DNA from: Lamellibrachia satsuma
Lineage: Eukaryota; Annelida; Polychaeta; Sabellida; Siboglinidae
Assembly (NCBI GenBank): GCA_033239005.1
Contig: BSQZ01000004.1
Location: forward strand, 12,219,507 to 12,283,506
Direction: 5' to 3'
Length of the DNA: 64,000 bases
The notes under the pieces were generated by a model. It saw only the letters and a program-made list of their open reading frames with translations. It did no database searches and had not been told where the DNA came from. The translations under genes and the position numbers were made by a program. How positions within the stretch are numbered: position 1 is the stretch's first letter; each line of letters begins with the position of its first letter. This document shows positions 26,481 to 39,200 of this stretch, piece by piece.

Positions 26481-29400
26481 TGTCAGTGGTGACCAAATGC
26501 TACTGACTAATGTGAAGTTGTAAGTGGCCAGTAATTCTATTCTGTAGTATGAAAGAATTCTTGTACACCAAGAGTGCACTAATCCACAAAATCGTTTTGT
26601 TAATTAATTGGCAATGACATATTTATACACGTATATGAGCATTATATTACAAAAAATGTGGTCCAGTAAAACACATTTGTGTGGTGAAGTTGTTTGATTA
26701 CGTATAGGTTATACTGTATGACATGATTTGACAATAAAGACATTTAGACCTTTAAGTGAAATTTCATAGGCTAATGTACATACCAATGAACAAAATGTGA
26801 ACACGTGATGATTGTAGGTTTGCGACACGAGAAAGGAATGGTCTTCTCTTCTACAATGGGCGGTACAACGAGAAACACGACTTCATTGCCATGGAGATCA
26901 TTGATGGTCAAGTGCAGTTCTCGTTCTCCCTCGGCCAAGACATCACACGTGTCACTGCTCACCACCAGGGCGGTGTATCTGATGGCAGATGGCATGAAGT
27001 TAGCATCAGTTACCTGAATAGGGTAAGTTCTTGTGGGGTGATATATATCGTGGAGAAGCCAGATGATGTAGGCAGGTCACATGGAATGCAGTGCAGCTTA
27101 ACAGGAAGAGTAGTAAGAAGCCAGATGATGTGGGCATGTCACTTAACAGGAAGAGTAGCAAGAAGCCAGATGATGTGGGCAGGTCACTTAACAGGAAGAG
27201 TAGCAAGAAGCCAGATGATGTGGGCAGGTCACTTAACAGGAAGAGTAGCAAGAAGCCAGATGATGTGGGCAGGTCACTTGGTGCTGATGGAGGAGGGCTG
27301 ACTATCTAAGAAAGTTGAGGCGACGAAACAACCAGACCATATTTTAAAGGGAACAGACCACAACTGAGATTGCAGGACTGTGTAGAGGGATGTAAGACAG
27401 GCAGAGGAGGAAGACAAGTGGATGGAGAAGGCTGCTGATAGGGAGAAGTGGAAAGGGGTAACAGCTGGGGCGGAGCAGCAGTACATGGGCTAGCCTCACC
27501 CATTTATAAAGGGAACGAGGAAGACCAGAATGTTCTTGTTTATGTCTCTTTTGCTCCAGGCATCCATGTTAATAGTCACTAGTTTGGTACATGTAAATAA
27601 TTTTGTGTTACCCATCTTTCTTTAAAATTCGTCTGTCCATGTATTATTTTATTTGTCTATTTCTGCTTGTACATGATTGTATCCAAAGACGCTTACATGT
27701 TATGTCACACTTACGTGTTCCCGCAGACTGCGACGCTCAGTGTTGGTGAGTTGTGTGACACGGAGGTCTCCATGAAATATGGCAGACAGATCGGCAACTA
27801 CTCCTGCGCCACCCGAGTCACTCAAGTCTTGGAAGCACGGTAAGTTCACTCCCCCACCAAGAGGAGCAGCACTAGACATGTGGTGGTTAATACATCAGAC
27901 TCTCAATTGACAGAACCCAGTTTCGAATCCTCTTGCTGCCATTTTGAAGCATTGACAATTTCGTTTGCTCCCCGTTGCCTCAGTTCACTCAGCTGTACAC
28001 AGTAATGGCAACATGGCTGAATACTTCATAGAGAAGTCGAGTTGGCATTCTTATGAACAGGTAAGCCTGGGGTGAAGTGTAAAGCACCTTGATATACAAG
28101 AACCGACATTTTACCTTTAGTCATAATTATACAGTTAAAGTTTCACAAAGTTTCATGTTGTGGGGGTGAGGGGGGTCTGAAATTCAATGACATCAATGTC
28201 TTTAGATGGTCCCTAAGATCTCCACGGAGTCATCATCCATGTCATGTCCATCACCATGTCCTTGTTGTCACAGGTGTGCGGATGTGACAAATATTTGTCA
28301 CCGGTTCCTTGACCTGACTGGACCGCTGCAGCTTGGGGGACTGCCCACGTTGTCTGCTGACTTCCAGGTCCACAACAAGCAATTTGTGGGTTGTCTGCGA
28401 AACATCCACATTGACGACAAGTTCCTCGACCTCAACGACTTCGTGTGGAATGCCCAGACTGTGGCGGGATGTCATCCCAAACGACAGTTCTGTGTCGAGT
28501 CTGTATGCAAACATGGTGGTATGTAGTGTGGTTTTGATTGTCAGTTGTTGTAGGTGTAAATTGTAGTATGGTAGTCTACAGACATAGATGTACAAAACAA
28601 GTATTTGCACGCATATCAACTCTGATGGTTACCTGTAACTCTTATTGTTTCTCTTAAATATTAGGGTCTTATGGATGTAGGTTTTGTGGATTTTTTGTTA
28701 CGGGCTAAGGGCAGGGTTTGTCAAATGGTGGATAACAGAACATCAGTTCAAAATATTTCCGAAAAATTACTCACATATATTTTAGCTGTGCTTAGTCAGT
28801 TGCGAGAAAATGATGCTAGATCCATTAAAGAGAATGTTAGAACAGATATAGTTCATAATATATGGCGTGACTTTATGATAAAAACATTGAGACTTTGTGC
28901 TGTTAAGGCCATGCACTCCTTGATCACAGAAGACAGCCACAGGACTTCAAGCAGTTGCCATTAAATTTATTTATTGGGCATGTTCATGCGTTCTTTCAGG
29001 AAATTGCCATGAAACATGGGATACCTACCAGTGTGCGTGCCAGGAAAAGTGGGGCGGAAAGGATTGTAGTCAGGGTAAGTGATGGAAACTGTGTAAAAAA
29101 TGGTCATATATTTAACTTTACCGTACAATAAACAGATAAAAATGGGACGTGGCTTTTCTAAATGAAAATAATTTTCTAGGCTTTGGAAGTATAACAAAAA
29201 GCATGGAATTTGGAAATGTTGTTTTATTTTATTTACGAGTTGCCAGTATTTTGGATTGTATTTTTGGTAATCATATTTCGAATTGGGCAGCCTGGAATCT
29301 GGAATGAGGCATTAAATGATGTCAACCAATGTAGTGCCTTGTTATATGTCAACCTTGGTCTTTTTATGTGAACATCAATTGGTTCAGGCCTTGATGAAAC

Positions 29401-32400
29401 ATGCCGATTGATTTAGTCAAAGAAAAATGCCTGGCAAATGTAAATTTCAGGATGGTGAACAAAATGACGAGTGACAAAAACAATTCTGCATCCTCATTTG
29501 GCTAAAACAAGCTCCTCTACAGACATTAGATTAAGTATATGTATCCTTCTGCTATCATCCTACAGCGATCGGTCCCCGTCGGAAGTTGATGGGATCAGGC
29601 TATGTGTCGTATGTCCAACATGGACTGCCCAATGTTCGCTTCCCGTGGTACAACGGCATCTCGTTCCGCACTCGCTACCACACGGCTCTACTGATGTCCG
29701 TCCAAGTAGGAGACAATGTCAAGATCAAGATTGAGGTTAGTGTTTGGTGTTTCAAAAAACTTCACTGAATGGTCAGAAGAAGAATGGTCAGTGCTTTAAT
29801 TAATTTTAATTAATGGTAAGTGTTGTGAATGGTGTGTCTACTGCGTATGGTTATGGTGGCTGTTGTACAAGTGTATAGTGTGTATTTTTTTGCGACTGGT
29901 GAATGGTGTGTATTGTACAGAGCACTACAGACGAGTGGTGAAGTGAATAGTGTGTATGGGAGATGTTGGGTGACCTGTGTTGCATATAGTGATATCATGC
30001 TTTGTATAAGTAAACATTGTTTTACTAATGAGTGGTGTGTTAACTGGTTTTACCAAAATCTAGTGTGTTTTACCAAAATATAGTGTGTTTTACCAATTAA
30101 TGGTGTGTTTAACAAACAAGTTGTGTGTTTTACCAATGAATGGTGTGTTTTACCAATGAATGGTGTGTATTGTAGATGGTGAATGGGTTCATCCATTATG
30201 TCCACCCCCAGAAGACAGTGAGTCTGAACAGTGAGCCAGTCAACGATGGTCAGTGGCACTACGTGGAGGCGCGCTGGCTCACAGACAAACTCATCCTCAC
30301 CCTGGACTATGGGCAGATACAGGTGAGGGAGAAACACTAACAAGGAGGGGAAGATTCTTCCCTGTGTATCCTGTGGGAGGAAGGGAAGATTCTTCCCTAT
30401 GTGACCTGTTAGAGGAAGGGAGAGCTTTTTTTACTGTTACTATTATGTTTTTGTTATACTCTTGTCTGTGTGTCTTCTGGTGAGTTCTCTGTCATTAATT
30501 CTTCCCTTGTTCACTTCTCCAGACAATGGTGCCGATGGAAAAGTGGGTTCTAGGAAAGCGAGTGGGACAGATTGTGGTGGGAGGTCAGCCCCAGAGGATC
30601 CAGTCTCGGACCATCGTCCTGAATGGCTTGAAGGGCTGCATCGAGGTGGGTCCATTTACTCCTAGTTTTTGAATAAAAGAAAAAGTCAGTCTATATTGGT
30701 CAATGGATAAAAAATCATTGACAAGTGTAAACTGATAATACTGTGATAAAATAAGATTAATATTAAATATTCTAAGTGAAATTTTGAATTTCCAACAGTA
30801 ACATCAGTTCGTTTTCCGACTCTTGAACCCTTGTCTCTGTGCTACAGAATGCTCGCGTGGGGAACAACCCTAACTCAGTGCTGGACAACCTGAAGACCTC
30901 ACCACGGGAGTACCACGTTGAACCCGGTTGCTCCCAGATTGATCCTTGCCACAGTTACCCGTGTCCCCCTGAGCTCAGCGAATGCCATGATGAGTGGCAG
31001 TCCCACACCTGCTCCTGTTTCCCAGGTACTCCCCCCTCTCTCCCTCTCTCTCAAAGCACTGATGTACGACATTACATTAAACTTGTTTAAGTTCCAAAAG
31101 GACATGTGCACATGCACACATTCACACAATAAATAAAGTTTTAAATATTTTTTAAAGTAAATGGAACACAGTTGGTAGCGCATCGGCAAAAGAAACTATC
31201 GATGAAAGTTAGTAAAGAGGCATATTGACCTACTTTACGGCAGATCATGTTTATTATTAATTGTGGACATTTCTCTTTATTATTCAACTTATTTGCTCTT
31301 AAATGTCAGTACTGGTTGGTGTCAGTACTGGTTGGTGCCAGTACTGGTTGGTGCCAGTACTGGTTGGTGCCAGTACTGGTTGGTGTCAGTACTGGTTGGT
31401 GTCAGTACTGGTTGGTGTCAGCACTGGTTGGTGTCAGTACTGGTTGGTGTCAGTACTGGTTGGTGTCAGTACTGGTTGGTGTCAGTACTGGTTGGTGCCA
31501 GTACTGGTTGGTGTCAGCACTGGTTGGTGCCAGTACTGGTTGGTGTCAGTACTGGTTGGTGCCAGTACTGGTTGGTTCCAGTACTGGTTGGTGCCAGTAC
31601 TGGTTGGTGCCAGTACTGGTTGGTGCCAGTACTGGTTGGTGCCAGTACTGGTTGGTGTCAATAGATTGATAAGCAAATCCCAGTCTTACAGTGGCCTTGC
31701 AATCTTGTTTGATGTAATGTTTGACCTTGGCCATAACATACTCTTGCTCCTCCTACAGGTCGCATGGGGCCCGCTTGCCAGCATGTGTGCACCCACTACA
31801 ATCCGTGTGATGCCAGCGCCACCTGCAAGGACTGGCCATCATCAACCCATGGATACAAATGTGTCTGTCCAAAGCATCGGTCTGGCCAGTACTGTGAGCA
31901 GCGTTTCGATGAGGTTTGCCCCGCCACCTGGTGGGGACATCCGATCTGCGGTCCATGCAACTGTCCGACTCGTCGGGGCTTTGACCACAGCTGCAATAAA
32001 ACAACGGGAAAATGTTATTGCAAGGTAATGGGTTACATGTGTTGGGGACGTGAGATTGATATATCAAAAACAAAATTAAATATTATTAGCAATTAAGGTT
32101 TGCTTTCCTGCTTTTGGTGAAGGTGAACATGATTTTACAATGGAAGTTTTATATTATCAATGTATTTTCAGAGAAGACAATAGCAGAACAGTAATTGAAT
32201 CACAAGTTTATCCATTCTGCAACAATTAAATAATAAACATCTTGAAATGGCAGATGCTGTTCAATTTTGGGAAATGTAAATGCCTACATACAGGACATGG
32301 GAACTTGAATGTAAACTATAAAATGGGAGCTACTGTTCTTGGTACTACTGTAAAAGAAAAGGACTTAGGAGTTACAATAAGCGCTGATATGAAAGTTTCA

Positions 32401-35400
32401 GAGCAGTGTGGTATTGCAGCTTCAAAGGGTAATCAAATTCTTGGATTGATTAGAAGAAACATAACATACAAGGGAAAAAAGTTAATTATACCTCTTTATA
32501 AAGCAATAGTTAGACCTCATTTAGAATACTGTATACAAGCATGGAGACCATATCGTAAGAAGGATATAGATACGCTTGAACACATACAAAGGAGAGCAAC
32601 TAAAATGATTCCAGAACTTAGAGACCTTAGTTATGAAGAACGCCTGAAAGAATGTGGTTTAACAACTCTAGAGACAAGGAGGTTAAGAGGAGATCAGATT
32701 GAAGTTTTTAAGATATTGAATGGGTATGAAAATATTGATAGAAATATGTTTTTCTCACTCAAGAAGGATAGCAGAACTAGAGGACATGAGGTAAAATTAG
32801 TAAAGGATCAATGTAGATTGGACATCAGGAAGCACTCGTTCTCACAGAGGACAGTAAATGAATGGAACAAACTGTCTACAGATTGTGTAACTGCTAGCAG
32901 CGTGAATATGTTTAAAAACAAGGTTGACACATATATCAGAAGGGCGGGTTATAAGTAGGTGAACATTGTTGGACTCTCGATAAGCCAATGGCTTCCTTGT
33001 CCACTTGCCATCTGGGCCTTTGGCTTGGATGGCAAATCTTGTTAAATCTTGTTAAATCTTGTTAAATCTTGTTTCACAGTTGCCTGTAGTTACATGAACT
33101 GATCAATCTTGTAGGAGAACTACTATCGCCGCCCTGACAGCGACACCTGTCTGCCATGTGACTGCTACATGGATGGCTCTTACAGCACATCATGTGACCA
33201 GACAACAGGTCAGTGTCGATGTCGGAATGGCGTCATCGGCCGACAGTGCAACCAATGTGAGAGTCGCTTCGCTCAGGTCACGACTCGAGGTTGCGAAGTC
33301 GTGTATGATGCATGCCCCACGAACTACAAGGAGGGCATCTGGTGGCAGACGGAGGCATTCGGCCAGATGGCGAGGCATCCTTGCCCTATGGGCAGCGTTG
33401 GCATGGCAACACGACACTGCGACGAGAAGGATATGTGGGCAGCACCAGACATGTCTGCCTGTACTTCGACGGACTTTGTTGGTCTCACTAAACAGGTTAG
33501 TACTGCAGGGTACTATGTACTTACAATAAGTGATCTGCTTTTCAGTGACATTATTTTACATTAAACCTAAAAATTAAATCTGATCTTGTATGCAAAATAT
33601 TTGGAAGTTTAAAAATCAAGGTGTAAGGGACTATCATAGAATTCTCAATGAAAATAAGTTAGAATTGATGTTCCTAAAACCGGCTTTCTAAGTTGTCACA
33701 CCGACTCTTTAGAATTCACCCCCTCTTTGTGCTAGGTCAGCTCTTAGTGCCAGGTCAGCTCTTAGTGCCAGGTCAGCTCTTAGTTCCAGGTCAGCTCTTA
33801 GTGCCAGGTCAGCTCTTAGTGCCAGGTCAGTTGGAAACAATTCAATTTCACTATCATCTGAAGACTTATCTTTTTGACCTCCTTGGCTCCCTAACTTATC
33901 GATCTATCTGTTGACAGGGTTGTTTAGCGATTTTGACATTGTTTTGGTGTGCCACTGAGCTTGGTTTTGGGAATTTAGGCACAAAAGAAGTGTACTTATT
34001 TTATTATTAACAACACTGCCCAGGCTCGATGGGGAGTCTGACACTCCTGCCAGCACTCCCCACTAATAAATGATGTCACTACAAGGCTGTCGACTTTCAG
34101 CTGGAGCAGCTGGAGCGCGGAGCTCTCAAGGTGAACACGTTCGTGTCGAAGGTCCTTACGACACGTCTCAATGCGACAGTGTCAAAGATAGACAAGCTGC
34201 ATGGCAACGACGTGTACACGACATACCGACTCATCATTCACATACTGCGCTACGAGAACCAACAGACCGGACTCAACTTGACCCACACACAGGACAGGAA
34301 CTTTATACAGGTAAGGGCATGCAGGGCGCAATGGACATACAGGTTGGGGTACAGTGGGCATACAGGTAGGGGCACCTGGGGCACAATGGGCATACAGATA
34401 GGGGCACCTGGGGCACAATGGGCATACGGGTGGGGGCATGCAGGACCCAGTGGGAAGTTTGGTTAATACAGATAGGGGTTCTCTAGGCATTTTGGACTAG
34501 GGAAAATTAGGGGATTTTGGATAAGATGGTTGGACACAACGTTTATGTAACTAGGGGAAGTCGGGAGGCTTTTGACAATTTTGTACAGTGGCACATGTGG
34601 CACTTTGTTCACAATGTTTTTTCAACTATGGTAAATCTGGAGATTTTGTGGGTAGGGCACACGTGACACATGTTGATGCAGCTAATTGGGGGGGGTTGGA
34701 AGGAAGTTCTTACAGGTAGGGGTGCTTGGATACAATGTTTATATAGCTAGGGGAAATCAAGAGGTTTTGACAGAAAGTTGATTTAGATATGGGTACTTTG
34801 GACATGGTGGACAGGAAAATCAACGTATATGTTGTTCATTTTGTGTATCTGATGTTTGAAAGAGGATTGCTACCAATGAATGTCTGTAAAACTACAGAAT
34901 AGTTGATTGTGATATATGCCATGTTGAACGTCAACTGCAATAATTATTGTGATGCTTTTTTACAAAACCAATGTTCTCTGTTGTTCTACATACCTGTTCC
35001 TTCAGACATGAATAATTACACATTTACATATATTCCATATGAGCATAACATTTTACCCTTGTTCCCTTTCAGAACATTGTGAATGCTGTCGGTGGGGTTT
35101 TAAACCCAGTAAACCAAGGCATCTGGACTCGTATTCACAACCAGTCTGGCGGAGCAATGGAGCTGATCGCAGCCCTAGAAGCTTACACTGTTACACTGGC
35201 CCGCAATGCACCCCAACTGTTCACCCAACCCTTCGATGCAGTGCACCCGAATCTCAGTGAGTTACTTCAACTTATCAACAATACTGAGCTAGAGGATAAC
35301 TGTAGCTGCAATCAGACTTTTAATAAATCAGTGTGTTTAGTAAATAAATAATCAAAAGAATAACCGAAGAACTGCTTTAATTATATATATAATATATAAT

Positions 35401-36205
35401 TATATATATAATTATGATATGGAAAGTTTCCTGTAATTATTATTATTATATGGGAAGTTTCCTATAATTATGATATGGGAAGTTTCCTATAATTATGATT
35501 AGATATGGGAAGTTTCCTATAATTATGATTATGATATGGGAAGTTTCCTATAATTATGATTATGATATGGGAAGTTTCCTATAATTATGATTAGATATGG
35601 GAAGTTTCCTATAATTATGATTATGATATGGGAAGTTTCCTATAATTATGATTATGATATGGGAAGTTTCCTATAATTATGATTAGATATGGGAAGTTTC
35701 CTATAATTATGATTATGATATGGGAAGTTTCCTATAATTATGATTAGATATGGGAAGTTTCCTATAATTATGATTAGATATGGGAAGTTTCCTATAATTA
35801 TGATTAGATATGGGAAGTTTCCTATAATTATGATTATGATATGGGAAGTTTCCTATAATTATGATTAGATATGGGAAGTTTCCTATAATTATGATTATGA
35901 TATGGGAAGTTTCCTATAATTATGATTATGATATGGGAAGTTTCCTATAATTATGATTAGATATGGGAAGTTTCCTATAATTATGATTAGATATGGGAAG
36001 TTTCCTATAATTATGATTAGATATGGGAAGTTTCCTATAATTATGATTATGATATGGGAAGTTTCCTATAATTATGATTAGATATGGGAAGTTTCCTATA
36101 ATTATGATTAGATATGGGAAGTTTCCTATAATTATGATTAGATATGGGAAGTTTCCTATAATTATGATTATGATATGGGAAGTTTCCTATAATTATGATT
36201 AGATA

Positions 36206-36284
<79 letters not shown>

Positions 36285-39200
36285 ATAATTATGATTATGA
36301 TATGGGAAGTTTCCTATAATTATGATTAGATATGGGAAGTTTCCTATAATTATGATTATGATATGGGAAGTTTCCTATAATTATGATTAGATATGGGAAG
36401 TTTCCTGTAATTATGATTATGATATGGGAAGTTTCCTATAATTATGATTAGATATGGGAAGTTTCCTATAATTATGATTAGATATGGGAAGTTTCCTATA
36501 ATTATGATTAGATATGGGAAGTTTCCTATAATTATGATATGGAAAGTTTCCTATAATTATGATTATGATATGGTAAGTTTCCTATAATTATTATATGGGA
36601 AGTTTCCTATAATTATGATATGGGAAGTTTCCTATAATTATGATTATGATATGGTAAGTTTCCTATAATTATGATATGGGAAGTTTCCTATAATTATGAT
36701 ATAGGAAGTTTCCTGTAATTATGATTATGATATGGGAAGTTTCCTATAATGTGACTGTTTTTGTGTGACATAACATGTTACTTAGAACATCATGTTAACA
36801 GTTGCACCTGGTGAAAGAGAGATGAGGGAGAGAAGGGATGGGGAGACCGAGTATCAGTGTCACATCTGTGTGACAAGTTACTGAACAGAGTATCAGTGTC
36901 TCATCTGTGTGACAAGTTACTGAACAGAGTATCAGTGTCACATCTGTGTGACAAGTTACTGAACAGAGTATCAGTGTCTCATCTGTGTTGCAAGTTACTG
37001 AACAGAGTATCAGTGTCACATCTGTGTGGCAAGTTACTGAACAGAGTATCAGTGTCACATCTGTGTGACAAGTTACTGAACAGAGTATCAGTGTCACATC
37101 TGTGTGACAAGTTACTGAACAGAGTATCAGTGTCACATCTATGTGACAAGTTACTGAGCAGAGTATCAGTGTCACATCTGTGTGACAAGTTACTGAACAG
37201 AGTATCAGTGTCACATCTGTGTGACAAGTTACTGAACAGAGTATCAGTGTCACATCTATGTGTTAAGTTACTGAGCAGAGTATCAGTGTCACATCTGTGT
37301 GGCAAATTACTGAACAGAGTATCAGTGTTTCATATGTGTGGTAAGTTACTGAGCAGAGTATCAGTGTATCATCTGTGTGGCAAGTTTCTGAGCAAATTAT
37401 CAGTGTCACATCTGCGTGGTAAGTTACTGAGCAAATTATCAGTGTTACATCTGCGTGGTAAGTTACTGAGCAGAGTATCAGTGTATCATCTGTGTGGCAA
37501 GTTTCTGAGCAAATTATCAGTGTCACATCTGCGTGGTAAGTTACTGAGCAAATTATCAGTGTTACATCTGCGTGGTAAGTTTCTGAGCAAATTATCAGTG
37601 TCACATCTGTGTGGCAAGTTTCTGAACAAATTATCAGTGTCACATCTGCGTGGTAAGTTTCTGAGCAAATTATCAGTGTCACATCTGTGTGGCAAGTTTC
37701 TGAACAAATTATCAGTGTCACATCTGCGTGGTAAGTTACTGAGCAGAGTACCAGTGCCACATGTGTGGAAAGTTATTACCCAGTATTCCAGCCTTGCATC
37801 CAAGTAGAACTCCAACACACTGTCAGGTGACTGAGGAAAGATTAACCTGTATTTCACCCTGTCTGCAGTGCTGGGCATTGACTACGTGGATGGGGGGAAC
37901 CTGTCGGCGGTCACTGTGCCCAAGTACAACAACAAGGTGGCTGACCCAGACCTGTTTGACCGCGACACCCACCTCCTGCTACCAGGGACCACCCTACGGG
38001 ACCCGCTGGAAGGTTGGTGGAGAACAACAATTAGTTTGTAGTTTTACATAGAATAACTGAACTCACCGATATACAAGTTGCAAGCAAAAGTTCAAAGTGT
38101 CACGCATATGAAAAATTATGTTGGTTAATGACATATTCCATGCATTTGTCATGTGAAACAAAAGTGTGCATAATTTTTTTAGTATATGTTTTTGTGGTGC
38201 CACGTCTGATTGGTTGGTACAGTAAGTGGGACAAAGTACAAATCCATGTATGTAGGGTAGGTTCCATTAGGGGGGTGACACCCCTGGTTCATGAGGATGG
38301 GTCAAGGCAACTGATGCTTGCTAGTGTTGTAAGAAATAAGTGTGTTCTTGTGTCTGTCATGGTGATGTTGTTTGTAGGCCAAAAGGGAGATGTTCATACA
38401 AAGCCTGTCCTTGCCTACATGATGTTTAAGACAATAGGAGATATCCTGCCTAAGCACTTTGACTCATCAGTCAGGTGAGAATGTCTTCTCTCAAGCATCT
38501 TGTTTCTTCTCACAACTTGACTGGCTTCCTCATAGTTATTAGGATGATGCTAAGTTACTGGAATATGTTTACTTTGCTGCATTGTTTCATTTCTCAGTAA
38601 ATGGCTATATTGTTTAATTGCGTCTCATGATCACCTTGTGTCTAACTAGTATGAAACACAAATGTTTGTTTGATGTCAAATAATTGTTTCAAGTTTTGTT
38701 TATTTCTTGTGTTATGCATGAATGTACTGAGCATGTAGAGGACTAGAACTAGGTTTTATATATATCCATGAATTTGACATAAAAATATTTATGTAAAAGA
38801 TTATTTTCTTGTACAGGTTTTTGAGTTGATCCCCAGTTTGACATTCCCACTGTTTTGTGACAGGGTAAGCGAGAACTTTCCTGTGTCCGTGAACAGTCCA
38901 GTGTTCACCCTGAATGTTGTTATGGGCAACCAGACAGTGACCCGTCTGCCCGCTGACCCATTGAAGCTGGACTTCCGCCTATTGGTCACTAAGAACCGAT
39001 CAAGTCCGCAGTGTATCTTCTGGAAGCCAAGGTCAGTATGTTCTAGTGCTGATCATCTCCCAGTGCATTAATGTTTATTTACGGTTAGGGGATAAACTCA
39101 AAACAACAAAGTATGATGCTACACAAAATTTGTGTTATGGAAATGGGGGTTAGTCGCTATTTCGCTTAAGGATGTTTTCAATCACAGTTCGTTATGATGG

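Noticed and set aside
26150..26506. Tyr-Ile-rich ORFs on both strands
   Set aside because: Readings of TG/AT microsatellites.
28671..28964. 97-codon + ORF (begins [14 protein letters not shown]) in a CELSR intron
   Set aside because: No recognised family, no splice signals that fit the CELSR phase chain, and the conserved EGF continues directly at 29000. It could be an unrecognised transposon fragment.
35381..36750. Regular array resembling a CRISPR
   Set aside because: There are no unique spacers; units are directly contiguous with small length variants, and the host genome is an animal.
36857..37807. 316-codon + strand ORF with [13 protein letters not shown] repeats and matching - strand ORFs
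   Set aside because: A reading of the 39-bp array. It is out of register with the CELSR exon at 37869 and has no homology.
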